From: Cedecea selenatireducens
GTDB taxonomy: Bacteria > Pseudomonadota > Gammaproteobacteria > Enterobacterales > Enterobacteriaceae
NCBI RefSeq assembly: GCF_042138895.1
Contig: NZ_JBHIKW010000006.1
Span: forward strand, 1-64,000
Length of the DNA: 64,000 bases
Reading direction: 5' to 3'
A model generated the notes under the pieces. That model did not search any database, was not told where the DNA came from, and was given only the letters and a program-made list of their open reading frames with translations. Both the position numbers and the translations under genes were made by a program. Position 1 is the first letter of the stretch. Each line of letters begins with the position of its first letter. This document shows positions 35,801-44,680 of the stretch, piece by piece.

Positions 35801-36579
35801 TGCGTAACCTGGCAGGCTACAACGAGCGTGTGCTGGAAGCCGAGCGTATGGGGCGTCCGATTCCCGATCCGTTCTGGAAACCTGGCGACAGCATGGATGC
35901 TACCCATCCTGTGCTGGAAAAACTGCCGTATATCGTGGTGCTGGTGGACGAGTTTGCCGACCTGATGATGACGGTAGGCAAAAAGGTTGAAGAGCTGATT
36001 GCCCGTCTGGCACAAAAAGCACGTGCGGCAGGTATTCACCTCGTTCTGGCAACCCAGCGCCCATCGGTTGACGTCATTACCGGCCTTATCAAAGCCAACA
36101 TTCCAACCCGTATCGCGTTTACGGTGTCGAGCAAAATTGACTCACGCACCATCCTTGACCAGGGCGGTGCGGAATCACTGTTGGGCATGGGGGATATGCT
36201 TTACTCTGCGCCAAACTCCACGACGCCGATTCGTGTGCACGGTGCCTTTGTCCGCGATGAAGAAGTTCATGCGGTGGTTCAGGACTGGAAAGCGCGTGGT
36301 CGCCCGCAATACATTACCGGTATTACCGAGGATGAAGGCAGCGGCGACGGCAGCGGCGGTGGTATGGACGGCGATGAAGAGCTGGATCCGCTGTTCGATC
36401 AGGCAGTCGCTTTCGTGGTTGAGAAACGTAAAGCATCCATCTCCGGCGTACAGCGCCAATTCCGCATTGGCTACAACCGTGCGGCGAGGATCGTTGAGCA
36501 AATGGAAGCGCAGGGGATCGTGAGTCCTCAGGGACACAACGGTAACCGCGAAGTTCTTGCTCCGCCTCAGTTTGAGTAA
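32866..36579 (+). CDS. ftsK: DNA translocase FtsK
   Basis: FtsK joins the divisome and pumps chromosome termini to dif for XerCD resolution. The start is TTG (MSQEYTEDKE), as in E. coli. The 1237 residues comprise four membrane helices (about 25-180), a long Pro/Gln/Glu-rich linker (about 190-760), the RecA-like motor with Walker A GTTGSGKS near residue 898 and Walker B VVLVDEFADLMM, and a C-terminal gamma winged helix (about 1170-1237) that reads KOPS. It is about 90 residues shorter than E. coli FtsK; the difference lies in the linker, which lacks the long PQQP repeats. LFSG motifs and a duplicated ELARQF segment remain. Confidence 0.97.
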   Translation: MSQEYTEDKEVTLRKLSSGRRLLEALLILVALFAIYLMVALLSFNPSDPSWSQTAWHEPIHNLGGAPGAWFADTLFFIFGVMAYTIPVIIIGGCWFTWRQRDSEEFIDYFAVSLRLIGVLAMVLTSCGLAAINADDIWYFASGGVLGSLLSTAMMPLLNSSGGTIALLCVWAAGLTLFTGWSWVSIAEKLGSAVLTVLTFASNRTRRDNTWQDEDEYEEEHHADEQQHVSTEKRESRRARILRGALARKQRLSQKFANPNGRKTDAALFSGKRMDDAEDDVLFSARGVEADPNDVLFSGHKATLPEEQEYDPLFSGHSAVEPIAAAAAATTANQSWAAPVPPVVPMPPVSTPAPVVEAEPAAPAIAWEPAPTTVTPEPVIAPAPDHYAAPHPASVQQQVPHEIHQSWAEPVAPAAQPFAEPQPTPEPVEEVKYVRPPMYHFEEVEEKRAREREQLAAWYQPVNEPKPDPYNYAPATPAVPEPVQPTIPTPAPVSAPLTAPEMPVPDVTQTASGVQQAAKIAAGAAAFSPVFSIASDAPRPQVKEGIGPQLPRPNRVRVPTRRELASYGIKLPSQRMAEEQARLAESQQSDDDYGDENDALQQHELARQFAAQQQQRYGEEFDDETWSEEDRAEAEEAELARQFAAQQQQRYSEQPQQNNAPFSLDDFDFQSSLKELVDDTPSEPLFTPSFEPVSQPVQHSQPVAQPAQYAQATQHQPAAPEPKESLIHPFLMRNGDDRPLQKPTTPLPSLDLLTSPPTEVEPVDTFAMEQMARLVEARLADYRIKADVVDYSPGPVITRFELDLAPGVKAARISNLSRDLARSLSTVAVRVVEVIPGKPYVGLELPNKKRQTVYLREVLDCAKFRDNSSPLTVVLGKDIGGEPVVADLAKMPHLLVAGTTGSGKSVGVNAMIISMLYKATPEEVRFIMIDPKMLELSVYEGIPHLLTEVVTDMKDAANALRWSVNEMERRYKLMSALGVRNLAGYNERVLEAERMGRPIPDPFWKPGDSMDATHPVLEKLPYIVVLVDEFADLMMTVGKKVEELIARLAQKARAAGIHLVLATQRPSVDVITGLIKANIPTRIAFTVSSKIDSRTILDQGGAESLLGMGDMLYSAPNSTTPIRVHGAFVRDEEVHAVVQDWKARGRPQYITGITEDEGSGDGSGGGMDGDEELDPLFDQAVAFVVEKRKASISGVQRQFRIGYNRAARIVEQMEAQGIVSPQGHNGNREVLAPPQFE

Positions 36580-36610
36580 TTCGGCTGAGTGCGAACCCAC
36601 TGAGTGAATA

Positions 36611-36635
36611 AGAGCCGCACACGCGGCTCTTTTTG
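36611..36635 (+). terminator. Terminator of ftsK
   Basis: AGAGCCGC and GCGGCTCT pair around ACAC and are followed by five Ts. It lies 31 bases past the ftsK stop. Confidence 0.9.
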
Positions 36636-36755
36636 CAAAGATGGGTAAATTACCGGAAAATCAGCTTATTCTTCTGTTGCGGTAGGCAAAGACTTCACTA
36701 CAGTGAGCAGCAGAAGCGCCATCGTCAGGTGGTCAATGCATCCAGAGGGAACATA

Positions 36756-37367
36756 ATGAAAAAAATCGTAATTGCCTGTGCGCTATTATCCGCGATGACC
36801 GCAACCGGAGCCTGGGCTGACGCTGCGGGCGATCTGCAGGGTCGTCTCGATAAAGTCGGTAGCTTCCATGCCAGCTTCACCCAGAAAGTCACCGATGGCA
36901 GCGGGGCTGCGGTGCAGGAAGGCCAGGGCGACCTGTGGGTTAAACGTCCAAACCTGTTTAACTGGCACATGACCCAGCCTGATGAAAGCATCCTGGTGTC
37001 CGACGGCAAAACCCTGTGGTTCTACAACCCGTTTGTCGAGCAGGTCACGGCAACCTGGCTGAAAGATGCCACCGGCAATACGCCGTTTATGCTGATTGCC
37101 CGCAACCAGTCCAGCGACTGGAAGCAGTACAACATCAAACAGAACGGCGATGATTTTGTGCTAACGCCAAAAAGCAGCTCGGGCAACCTGAAACAGTTCA
37201 CCATTAACGTGGGCCGCGACGGCACAATTCATCAGTTCAGCGCGGTGGAGCAGGACGACCAGCGCAGCAGCTATACTTTGAAGGCTCAGCAAAACGGTGC
37301 TGTGGATGCCGGTAAGTTTACGTTCACCCCGCCAAAAGGCGTTACGGTGGACGACCAACGTAAATAG
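36756..37367 (+). CDS. lolA: Outer-membrane lipoprotein carrier LolA
   Basis: LolA is the periplasmic chaperone that takes lipoproteins from LolCDE to LolB. The ATG at 36756 follows AGAGGGA and begins a Sec signal peptide (MKKIVIACALLSAMTATGAWA) cleaved after about residue 21; longer upstream frames lack this. The 203-residue length equals E. coli LolA. It lies 8 bases upstream of rarA and is probably cotranscribed with it. Confidence 0.96.
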   Translation: MKKIVIACALLSAMTATGAWADAAGDLQGRLDKVGSFHASFTQKVTDGSGAAVQEGQGDLWVKRPNLFNWHMTQPDESILVSDGKTLWFYNPFVEQVTATWLKDATGNTPFMLIARNQSSDWKQYNIKQNGDDFVLTPKSSSGNLKQFTINVGRDGTIHQFSAVEQDDQRSSYTLKAQQNGAVDAGKFTFTPPKGVTVDDQRK

Positions 37368-37375
37368 AGGCTTGA

Positions 37376-38719
37376 GTGGGCAACCTGTCGCTCGATTTTT
37401 CAGATAATACCTTCCAGCCGCTGGCCGCGCGTATGCGGCCAGAAAACCTGGCCCAGTATATCGGGCAGCAGCATCTGCTGGCTGCCGGAAAACCGCTGCC
37501 CAGGGCCATTGAAGCAGGCCATCTGCATTCCATGATCCTCTGGGGGCCGCCGGGAACCGGTAAAACCACCTTAGCCGAAGTGATTGCCCGCTATGCAAAC
37601 GCGGACGTCGAGCGTATTTCAGCGGTAACCTCTGGCGTGAAAGAGATCCGCGAAGCCATCGAGCGAGCGCGGCAAAACCGCAATGCCGGGCGGCGTACCA
37701 TCCTGTTTGTGGACGAAGTTCACCGCTTCAATAAAAGCCAGCAGGATGCTTTTCTGCCGCACATTGAAGACGGCACCATCACCTTTATTGGCGCGACGAC
37801 CGAAAACCCTTCGTTTGAGCTGAACTCGGCGCTTCTTTCCCGTGCCCGTGTTTATCTGCTGAAATCGCTCACCGTAGCGGACATCGAGCAGGTGCTCGAG
37901 CAGGCGATGAGCGATAAAGAGCGGGGCTACGGCGGGCAAAATATTGTGCTGCCGGACGAGACGCGAAAAGCCATTGCTGAACTGGTGAACGGCGATGCGC
38001 GTCGGGCGCTGAATACGCTGGAAATGATGGCGGACATGGCCGAGACAGACGCCAGCGGCAATCGTGTTTTACAGACTCAGTTGCTGACCGAGATTGCCGG
38101 CGAACGCAGCGCTCGCTTTGATAATAAAGGCGACCGTTTTTATGACCTTATTTCGGCGGTGCATAAATCTATTCGTGGCTCCTCGCCTGACGCCGCCCTT
38201 TACTGGTACGCCCGCATTATTAGCGCAGGCGGCGACCCGCTTTACGTTGCCCGGCGTTTGCTGGCCATCGCTTCGGAAGACGTGGGTAATGCCGACCCAA
38301 GAGGTATGCAGGTGGCGATTAGCGCCTGGGATTGTTTCACTCGCGTAGGGCCTGCGGAAGGGGAGAGAGCGATTGCCCAGGCAATTGTTTATCTGGCCTG
38401 CGCGCCGAAAAGTAACGCAGTTTACACCGCATTCAAAGCCGCAATGGCGGATGCGCGTGAGCGCCCTGATTATGACGTTCCCGTTCATCTGCGCAATGCC
38501 CCTACGAAGCTGATGAAAGAAATGGGGTATGGCCAGGAATACCGTTACGCTCACGATGAGCCGAACGCCTATGCTGCCGGGGAAGAGTACTTCCCGCCTG
38601 AAATGGCACAAACGCGCTACTATCGGCCGACCAGCAGAGGCCTGGAAGGTAAGATTGGCGAAAAGCTAGCCTGGCTTACCGATCAGGATCAGAAAAGCCC
38701 CACAAAACGCTACCGCTAA
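37376..38719 (+). CDS. rarA: Replication-associated recombination protein A (RarA/MgsA)
   Basis: RarA is a AAA+ ATPase related to clamp-loader subunits and eukaryotic WRNIP1, acting at stalled replication forks. It uses a GTG start eight bases after lolA, as in E. coli. The 447 residues have Walker A GPPGTGKTT near 59-67, Walker B LFVDEVHRFNK, sensor 1 GATTENPSFELN, and a C-terminal tetramerisation domain (CAPKSNAVYTAFKAA onward). Confidence 0.95.
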   Translation: MGNLSLDFSDNTFQPLAARMRPENLAQYIGQQHLLAAGKPLPRAIEAGHLHSMILWGPPGTGKTTLAEVIARYANADVERISAVTSGVKEIREAIERARQNRNAGRRTILFVDEVHRFNKSQQDAFLPHIEDGTITFIGATTENPSFELNSALLSRARVYLLKSLTVADIEQVLEQAMSDKERGYGGQNIVLPDETRKAIAELVNGDARRALNTLEMMADMAETDASGNRVLQTQLLTEIAGERSARFDNKGDRFYDLISAVHKSIRGSSPDAALYWYARIISAGGDPLYVARRLLAIASEDVGNADPRGMQVAISAWDCFTRVGPAEGERAIAQAIVYLACAPKSNAVYTAFKAAMADARERPDYDVPVHLRNAPTKLMKEMGYGQEYRYAHDEPNAYAAGEEYFPPEMAQTRYYRPTSRGLEGKIGEKLAWLTDQDQKSPTKRYR

Positions 38720-38755
38720 TGCAGACGTTGCGGTAAGGTTAGCAAGACTACCAAA

Positions 38756-38776
38756 GCGGCCGCAGGCTGTGGCCGC
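38756..38776 (+). terminator. Hairpin between rarA and serS
   Basis: GCGGCC and GGCCGC pair around a 9-base loop, followed a few bases later by CCCTTT. This is a poor T tract, so it may be a weak terminator or a leader hairpin of serS. Confidence 0.4.
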
Positions 38777-38814
38777 ACTCCCTTTAAATTCAATTCGATA
38801 AGCACAGGATAAGC

Positions 38815-40107
38815 ATGCTCGATCCCAATCTGCTGCGTACAGAGCCAGACGCAGTCGCTGAAAAACTGGCACGCCGAGGCTTTAAGCTGGATGTAGAAAC
38901 GCTGCGCTCTCTGGAAGAGCGTCGTAAAGTACTGCAGGTCAAAACGGAAAATCTGCAGGCTGAACGTAACTCGCGATCGAAATCCATCGGCCAGGCGAAA
39001 GCGCGCGGAGAAGACATTGAGCCGCTGCGCCTGCAGGTTAACCAGCTGGGCGAAGAGCTGGATGCAGCGAAAAACGAGCTTGATTCTCTGCTGGCGGAAA
39101 TTCGCGATATCTCGCTGACCCTGCCAAACATTCCTGACGACTGCGTGCCGATGGGCAAAGACGACAGCGAAAACGTTGAAATTAGCCGCTGGGGCGAACC
39201 GCGCAAGTTTGATTTTGAAGTTCGCGACCACGTAACCCTGGGCGAAATGGCAAAAGGCCTCGACTTCGCCGCTGCGGTTAAACTGACCGGTTCTCGTTTT
39301 GTGGTGATGCAGGGGCAGATTGCTCGTATGCACCGTGCCCTGACCCAGTTCATGCTGGATCTGCACACCGAGCAGCACGGCTACATGGAAAACTATGTAC
39401 CGTATCTGGTTAATCAGGACACCCTGTACGGTACTGGCCAGCTGCCGAAGTTTGGCGGAGACCTGTTCCATACCCGTCCGCTGGAAGAAGAAGCTGACAG
39501 CAGCAACTATGCGCTGATCCCAACCGCAGAAGTGCCGCTGACTAACCTGGTCCGCGACGAAATTCTCGACGATGAATCGCTTCCGCTGAAGCTTACCGCG
39601 CATACGCCGTGCTTCCGTTCTGAAGCGGGTTCTTATGGTCGCGATACCCGGGGTCTGATCCGTCAGCACCAGTTCGATAAAGTTGAGATGGTGCAGATCG
39701 TTCGCCCGGAAGACTCAATGGACGCGCTGGAAGAGTTGACCGGCCACGCGGAGAAAGTGCTTCAGCTGCTGGGTCTGCCATACCGTAAGGTGCTGCTGTG
39801 CAGCGGTGATATCGGTTTCGGTTCGGCTAAAACCTACGATCTGGAAGTCTGGTTGCCCGCGCAGAATACCTACCGTGAAATCTCTTCCTGCTCAAACATG
39901 TGGGATTTCCAGGCGCGTCGTTTACAGGCACGCTGCCGTAATAAGGCAGACAAGAAAACTCGCCTGGTACACACCCTGAACGGTTCCGGTCTGGCGGTTG
40001 GCCGTACCCTGGTCGCGGTGCTGGAAAACTACCAGCAGGCCGATGGCCGTATTCAGGTGCCGGAAGCGCTGCGTCCGTACATGAATGATCTGGAATACAT
40101 CGGTTAA
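38815..40107 (+). CDS. serS: Seryl-tRNA synthetase
   Basis: SerS charges tRNA-Ser and tRNA-Sec with serine. The 430 residues have the N-terminal antiparallel coiled coil (about 27-100) that grips the long variable arm of the tRNA, then the class II catalytic core with motif 2 (TPCFRSEAGSYGRDTRGLIRQHQF) and motif 3 (NGSGLAVGRTLVAVLENYQ). It is a single-gene unit ended by a clear terminator. Confidence 0.97.
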   Translation: MLDPNLLRTEPDAVAEKLARRGFKLDVETLRSLEERRKVLQVKTENLQAERNSRSKSIGQAKARGEDIEPLRLQVNQLGEELDAAKNELDSLLAEIRDISLTLPNIPDDCVPMGKDDSENVEISRWGEPRKFDFEVRDHVTLGEMAKGLDFAAAVKLTGSRFVVMQGQIARMHRALTQFMLDLHTEQHGYMENYVPYLVNQDTLYGTGQLPKFGGDLFHTRPLEEEADSSNYALIPTAEVPLTNLVRDEILDDESLPLKLTAHTPCFRSEAGSYGRDTRGLIRQHQFDKVEMVQIVRPEDSMDALEELTGHAEKVLQLLGLPYRKVLLCSGDIGFGSAKTYDLEVWLPAQNTYREISSCSNMWDFQARRLQARCRNKADKKTRLVHTLNGSGLAVGRTLVAVLENYQQADGRIQVPEALRPYMNDLEYIG

Positions 40108-40130
40108 TCAACCGTTTGTAACCAACCAGA

Positions 40131-40154
40131 AAAGCGCCTTAGGGCGCTTTTTTT
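40131..40154 (+). terminator. Terminator of serS
   Basis: AAAGCGCC and GGGCGCTTT pair around a TTA-type loop and run into a T tract at 40147-40154. It lies about 24 bases past the serS stop. Confidence 0.92.
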
Positions 40155-40193
40155 ATGCCGAAAGCCAGGCCCTTTCCGCCAACACCGCCTTTC

Positions 40194-40207
40194 TTGATAC
40201 CAGACAA
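40194..40207 (+). promoter_or_regulatory. FNR site of the dmsABC promoter
   Basis: TTGATACCAGACAA matches FNR consensus at the first half fully and three of five bases of the second. The E. coli dmsA site has almost the same sequence (TTGATACC then ACAA). It lies about 250 bases before dmsA, consistent with a long leader. Confidence 0.75.
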
Positions 40208-40223
40208 TAACCCCTACTCCCAA

Positions 40224-40230
40224 AGAAGTA
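40224..40230 (-). promoter_or_regulatory. NarL heptamer in the dmsABC promoter
   Basis: On the minus strand the bases read TACTTCT, a perfect NarL heptamer (TACYYMT). A near match, TACTCCC, lies on the plus strand at 40215-40221. NarL represses dmsABC in nitrate in E. coli, and this location just downstream of the FNR site would allow that. Confidence 0.45.
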
Positions 40231-40452
40231 TTATTGCTCCCCGGAAAGCGGGTGATGATAGTTCAATTAAAACTTTCAGCTAATCATCATTTGACGACCG
40301 TGCTTCACAAGGCGTGACGCGGCCAGGTCAATCCTCCAACAAATATTAACCGGACACCCCTTTCAACTTTAACTGCGCAGCGGCATGTGGGCTCTCAACC
40401 CGCGTTGCCGCTGTCAGCTTATTTTAACTGTGAGCAAAACAAGTAGGTCACT

Positions 40453-42894
40453 ATGACTGATAAAACCCCTAACGCGATCCTCGCGGCAGAGGTCAGCCGT
40501 CGTAAGCTGGTCCAAACCACGGCAATCGGTGGTTTAGCTGCTGCAACTAGCGCCTTCTCGCTTCCCTTTTCCAGATTCGCCTTTGCCGAGCCCGCCGTAA
40601 ACCCCGGTGGCGATGAGAAAGTGGTCTGGAGCGCCTGTACGGTGAACTGCGGCAGCCGCTGCCCGCTGCGTATGCATGTGGTGGACGGCGAAATTAAATA
40701 CGTTGAAACCGATAACACCGGTGATGATGACTACGAAGGTTTACATCAGGTTCGTGCCTGCCTGCGTGGCCGTTCAATGCGCCGGCGTGTCTACAATGCC
40801 GACCGCCTCAAATATCCGATGAAGCGCGTAGGTGCTCGCGGCGAAGGTAAGTTTGAACGCATCAGCTGGGATGAGGCATTCGACACCATTGCCAATAGCA
40901 TGAAAGGCATCATCAAAGAGTATGGCAACGAAGCTATCTACCTGAACTACGGCACGGGCACTCTGGGCGGGACCATGACGCGCTCCTGGCCACCGGGCTC
41001 CACGCTGATTGCGCGCCTGATGAACTGCTGCGGCGGTTATCTCAACCACTATGGTGACTATTCCACGGCGCAGATCGCCGCGGGCCTGAACTACACCTAC
41101 GGGGGCTGGGCGGACGGCAACAGTCCGTCTGATATCGAAAACAGCAAGCTGGTGGTGTTGTTTGGTAACAACCCCGGCGAAACTCGTATGAGCGGCGGCG
41201 GGGTAACCTATTATCTCGAGCAGGCTCGCCAGAAATCCAACGCACGAATGATTATTATCGACCCGCGCTATACCGATACCGGCGCGGGGCGCGAAGATGA
41301 GTGGATCCCTATTCGCCCAGGTACCGATGCGGCGCTGATCTCCGCGCTGGCGTGGGTGATGATAAATGAAGACCTCGTCGACCAGGCTTTCCTGGATAAA
41401 TACTGCGTAGGCTACGATGACAAAACGCTGCCAGCGGGTGCACCGCACAATGGGCACTATAAGGCTTACATACTCGGTCAGGGCGTTGATGGCGTAGCTA
41501 AAACACCTGAATGGGCCTCGCAGATAACCGGAATACCGGTCGATCGCATTATCAAACTCGCCCGTGAAATCGGCAGCGCGAAACCGGCCTTTATCAGCCA
41601 GGGCTGGGGGCCGCAGCGTCACTCCAACGGCGAGCTGGTTTCCCGCGCAATCGCCATGCTTTCTATCCTGACCGGTAACGTCGGTATTCACGGCGGTAAC
41701 AGCGGGGCGCGCGAAGGTTCCTATAGTTTGCCGTTCGTTCGTATGCCAACGCTGGAAAACCCTGTTCAGACCAGCATCTCAATGTTTATGTGGACTGACG
41801 CTATCGATCGCGGGGCCGAAATGACGGCCACACGTGACGGCGTACGCGGCAAAGATAAGTTAGATGTGCCTATCAAAATGGTCTGGAACTATGCCGGCAA
41901 CTGCCTGATTAACCAGCATTCCCAGATCAACCGCACCCACGACATTCTGCAAGATGACAAGAAGTGCGAGATGATTGTGGTTATCGACAACCACATGACT
42001 TCCTCTGCGAAATACGCCGATATTCTGCTCCCGGACTGCACGGCTTCCGAGCAGATGGATTTCTGCCTTGATGCCTCCTGCGGCAACATGTCTTACGTTA
42101 TCTTCGCTGAGCAGGCCATCAAGCCTCGGTTTGAATGCAAAACCATCTATGAGATGACCACCGAACTTGCGAAGCGCATGGGCGTGGAGCCTGCGTTTAC
42201 CGAAGGGCGAACTCAGGAAGGCTGGATGCGTCACCTTTACGCTCAGTCCCAGAAAGCGATCCCTGAGTTGCCGAGTTTTGACGAGTTCCGCCAGCAGGGA
42301 ATGTTCAAAAAGCGTGACCCGGAAGGGCATCACGTGGCCTACAAAGCCTTCCGTGAAAATCCACAGGCGAATCCGTTAACCACGCCGTCCGGCAAGATTG
42401 AAATCTACTCCGCGCAGCTGGCTGAGATTGCCGCCACATGGGAACTACCGGAAGGCGACGTTATCGATCCGCTGCCGGTCTATAGCGCCGGCTTCGAGAA
42501 CGTGGGCGATCCGCTGGCGGAGAAATGGCCGCTGCAGTTGACCGGCTTCCACTATAAGGCCCGTACTCACTCAACCTACGGCAACGTTGACGTGTTGAAG
42601 GCCGCCTGTCGTCAGGAGATGTGGATCAACCCGCTCGATGCAAAACAGCGCGGCATCGCCAATGGTGATGAAGTCCGTATTTTCAACGACCGTGGGGAAG
42701 TACGCATTAACGCCAAAGTTACGCCGCGCATCATTCCTGGCGTTGTCGCCTTAGGGGAAGGAGCCTGGTATAGCCCGGATGCCAACAAGGTAGACCGGGC
42801 GGGAAGCATCAACGTGCTGACCACTCAGCGCCCGTCGCCGCTGGCAAAAGGTAATCCATCCCACAGTAACCTGGTCCAGGTTGAAAAGGCGTAA
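40453..42894 (+). CDS. dmsA: Dimethyl sulfoxide reductase catalytic subunit DmsA
   Basis: DmsA is the molybdopterin (bis-MGD) subunit that reduces DMSO and amine oxides. The 813 residues start with a twin-arginine signal, SRRKLVQTT near residues 15-23, cut after about FAFAEPA, so it is folded before export. A Cys cluster (CTVNCGSRC, later Cys in RACLRGR) binds the N-terminal [4Fe-4S] centre, and YGDYSTAQ supplies the molybdenum-ligand serine region. Its upstream FNR site fits anaerobic use. It leads dmsA-dmsB-dmsC. Confidence 0.96.
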   Translation: MTDKTPNAILAAEVSRRKLVQTTAIGGLAAATSAFSLPFSRFAFAEPAVNPGGDEKVVWSACTVNCGSRCPLRMHVVDGEIKYVETDNTGDDDYEGLHQVRACLRGRSMRRRVYNADRLKYPMKRVGARGEGKFERISWDEAFDTIANSMKGIIKEYGNEAIYLNYGTGTLGGTMTRSWPPGSTLIARLMNCCGGYLNHYGDYSTAQIAAGLNYTYGGWADGNSPSDIENSKLVVLFGNNPGETRMSGGGVTYYLEQARQKSNARMIIIDPRYTDTGAGREDEWIPIRPGTDAALISALAWVMINEDLVDQAFLDKYCVGYDDKTLPAGAPHNGHYKAYILGQGVDGVAKTPEWASQITGIPVDRIIKLAREIGSAKPAFISQGWGPQRHSNGELVSRAIAMLSILTGNVGIHGGNSGAREGSYSLPFVRMPTLENPVQTSISMFMWTDAIDRGAEMTATRDGVRGKDKLDVPIKMVWNYAGNCLINQHSQINRTHDILQDDKKCEMIVVIDNHMTSSAKYADILLPDCTASEQMDFCLDASCGNMSYVIFAEQAIKPRFECKTIYEMTTELAKRMGVEPAFTEGRTQEGWMRHLYAQSQKAIPELPSFDEFRQQGMFKKRDPEGHHVAYKAFRENPQANPLTTPSGKIEIYSAQLAEIAATWELPEGDVIDPLPVYSAGFENVGDPLAEKWPLQLTGFHYKARTHSTYGNVDVLKAACRQEMWINPLDAKQRGIANGDEVRIFNDRGEVRINAKVTPRIIPGVVALGEGAWYSPDANKVDRAGSINVLTTQRPSPLAKGNPSHSNLVQVEKA

Positions 42895-42904
42895 GGAGCA
42901 GTAA

Positions 42905-43522
42905 ATGACAACCCAATATGGCTTTTATATCGACTCCAGCCGCTGCACCGGCTGCAAAACCTGTGAACTGGCGTGCAAGGATTTTAAGAACCTGACTCCG
43001 GACGTGAGCTATCGTCGCATTTATGAATATGCGGGCGGCAACTGGCAGGAGGATAACGGCGTATTCCACCAGGATGTCTTCGCCTACTACCTTTCTATTT
43101 CCTGTAACCACTGTGAAGATCCGGCCTGTACTAAGGTCTGCCCGAGCGGTGCGATGCATAAGCGCGAAGATGGCTTTGTGGTGGTGAACGAAGACGTGTG
43201 TATCGGCTGCCGCTACTGCCATATGGCGTGTCCGTACGGCGCGCCTCAGTACAACGAAGAGAAAGGCCACATGACCAAGTGCGACGGCTGCTACGAGCGT
43301 GTTGCCGAGGGGAAAAAGCCGATCTGCGTAGAGTCCTGCCCGCTGCGTGCGCTGGATTTAGCACCTATCGACGAGTTACGCAAAAAGTACGGTACTCAGG
43401 CCGCTATTGCCCCGCTGCCAGCATCGCACTTCACAAAACCTAACATCGTGATTAAACCTAACGCCAACAGCCGCCCAAGTGGGGATACCAGCGGTTATCT
43501 GGCCAACCCGAAGGAGGTGTGA
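42905..43522 (+). CDS. dmsB: DMSO reductase iron-sulfur subunit DmsB
   Basis: DmsB is the 205-residue electron-transfer subunit with four [4Fe-4S] clusters. Four cysteine groups are visible: CTGCKTCELACK near residue 14, CNHCEDPACTKVCP near 67, CIGCRYCHMACP near 100, and CDGCYERVAEGKKPICVESCP near 126. It takes electrons from menaquinol via DmsC to DmsA. It starts 10 bases after dmsA. Confidence 0.97.
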   Translation: MTTQYGFYIDSSRCTGCKTCELACKDFKNLTPDVSYRRIYEYAGGNWQEDNGVFHQDVFAYYLSISCNHCEDPACTKVCPSGAMHKREDGFVVVNEDVCIGCRYCHMACPYGAPQYNEEKGHMTKCDGCYERVAEGKKPICVESCPLRALDLAPIDELRKKYGTQAAIAPLPASHFTKPNIVIKPNANSRPSGDTSGYLANPKEV

Positions 43523-43523
43523 G

Positions 43524-44384
43524 ATGGGAAACGGATGGCATGAATGGCCGCTGATGGTCTTTACGGTACTGGGCCAGTGCGTTGCGGGCGGGTTTATCGT
43601 TATGGCGCTGGCATTGCTTTACGGCGTGAACGACAGGGCGACCCGCAGGCGCGCCGAGCTGATGATGGTTGTGCTTTGGATCCTGATGGGCGTCGGTTTC
43701 ATCGCCTCTATACTGCACCTGGGTTCACCTTTGCGCGCCTTCAACTCCCTGAATCGCCTCGGCAGCTCGGCGTTGAGTAATGAAATTGCCAGCGGCTCGG
43801 TATTCTTTGCCGTGGGCGGTTTCTGGTGGCTGTTGACCGTACTCGGCAAAATGCCCCAGGCGCTCAGCAAAGCCTGGGCCGTGGTGACTATGATTCTGGG
43901 CGTGGTATTTGTCTGGATGATGAGCCGGGTGTATTTAATCGATACGGTACCGACCTGGTTTAGCGTCTGGACGCCGATGAACTTCTTCCTGACGATGTTT
44001 ATCGGCGGCCCGCTGCTTGGCTACCTGCTGCTGCGTGCGGCAGGCGTTAGCGGCTGGGGGATGCGTATTCTGCCGGTCATCACGCTGCTGGCGCTGGTAG
44101 TCAGCATGATTGTTGTGCTGATGCAGGGCATGGAGCTGGCAACGCTGCACAGCTCCATTCAGCAGGCTTCTGCGCTGGTGCCGGAGTACGGCTCGCTGAT
44201 GGCGTGGCGGATGGTTCTGCTGGTCCTCGCGCTGGTCTGCTGGATTGCGCCGCAGCTGAAAGGATATCGTCCGGGCGTTGGCCTGTTGACGCTGGCAATG
44301 GTGTTTGTGCTTGCGGGTGAACTCATTGGTCGGGGCGTCTTCTACGGGCTGCATATGACGGTTGGTATGGCGATCGCGAGTTAA
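43524..44384 (+). CDS. dmsC: DMSO reductase membrane anchor DmsC
   Basis: DmsC anchors DmsAB to the membrane and oxidises menaquinol. The ATG at 43524 follows AAGGAGG and lies one base after the dmsB stop, giving 286 residues as in E. coli (287); a longer frame would overlap dmsB. Eight hydrophobic segments are present. Family motifs GWHEWPLM, HLGSPLRAFNSLNRLGSSAL, ASGSVFFAVGG and GELIGRGVFYG are intact. Confidence 0.95.
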   Translation: MGNGWHEWPLMVFTVLGQCVAGGFIVMALALLYGVNDRATRRRAELMMVVLWILMGVGFIASILHLGSPLRAFNSLNRLGSSALSNEIASGSVFFAVGGFWWLLTVLGKMPQALSKAWAVVTMILGVVFVWMMSRVYLIDTVPTWFSVWTPMNFFLTMFIGGPLLGYLLLRAAGVSGWGMRILPVITLLALVVSMIVVLMQGMELATLHSSIQQASALVPEYGSLMAWRMVLLVLALVCWIAPQLKGYRPGVGLLTLAMVFVLAGELIGRGVFYGLHMTVGMAIAS

Positions 44385-44398
44385 CATTTCATTGAGTT

Positions 44399-44427
44399 AT
44401 AAGCGCGTCTACGGGCGCGCTTTTTCA
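44399..44427 (+). terminator. Terminator of dmsABC
   Basis: AAGCGCG (44401-44407) and CGCGCTT (44416-44422) pair around an 8-base loop and run into TTT. It is 16 bases past the dmsC stop. Confidence 0.85.
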
Positions 44428-44532
44428 TGCTTTCAGATAAGAAAATCTCACCTGAATATCCATGAAATTTTTCATTGCTCATTTTGGCCTGCTTTTCGCT
44501 ATATCGCATCAAAAACAGGGAGATACAATTTA

Positions 44533-44548
44533 CGTGACCCCGGTCACT
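44533..44548. promoter_or_regulatory. CRP-like palindrome upstream of ycaD
   Basis: CGTGACCCCGGTCACT has the CRP-family layout GTGA-N6-TCAC, differing from the CRP consensus only in the outer T/A pair. The inner arms GTGACC and GGTCAC are perfect 6-base repeats. It lies about 130 bases before ycaD. Confidence 0.5.
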
Positions 44549-44680
44549 TATTCGCAGGATAAGTTTTTCAAATCGTTCCCGCCAAAACCCCTCTCACCCC
44601 CCATTATTGCTGGATTGACAATCAATTTGCCGGTGGCATGATGCGCACAAATTTGTTCACTTCCTCACGGCTCGACACCC

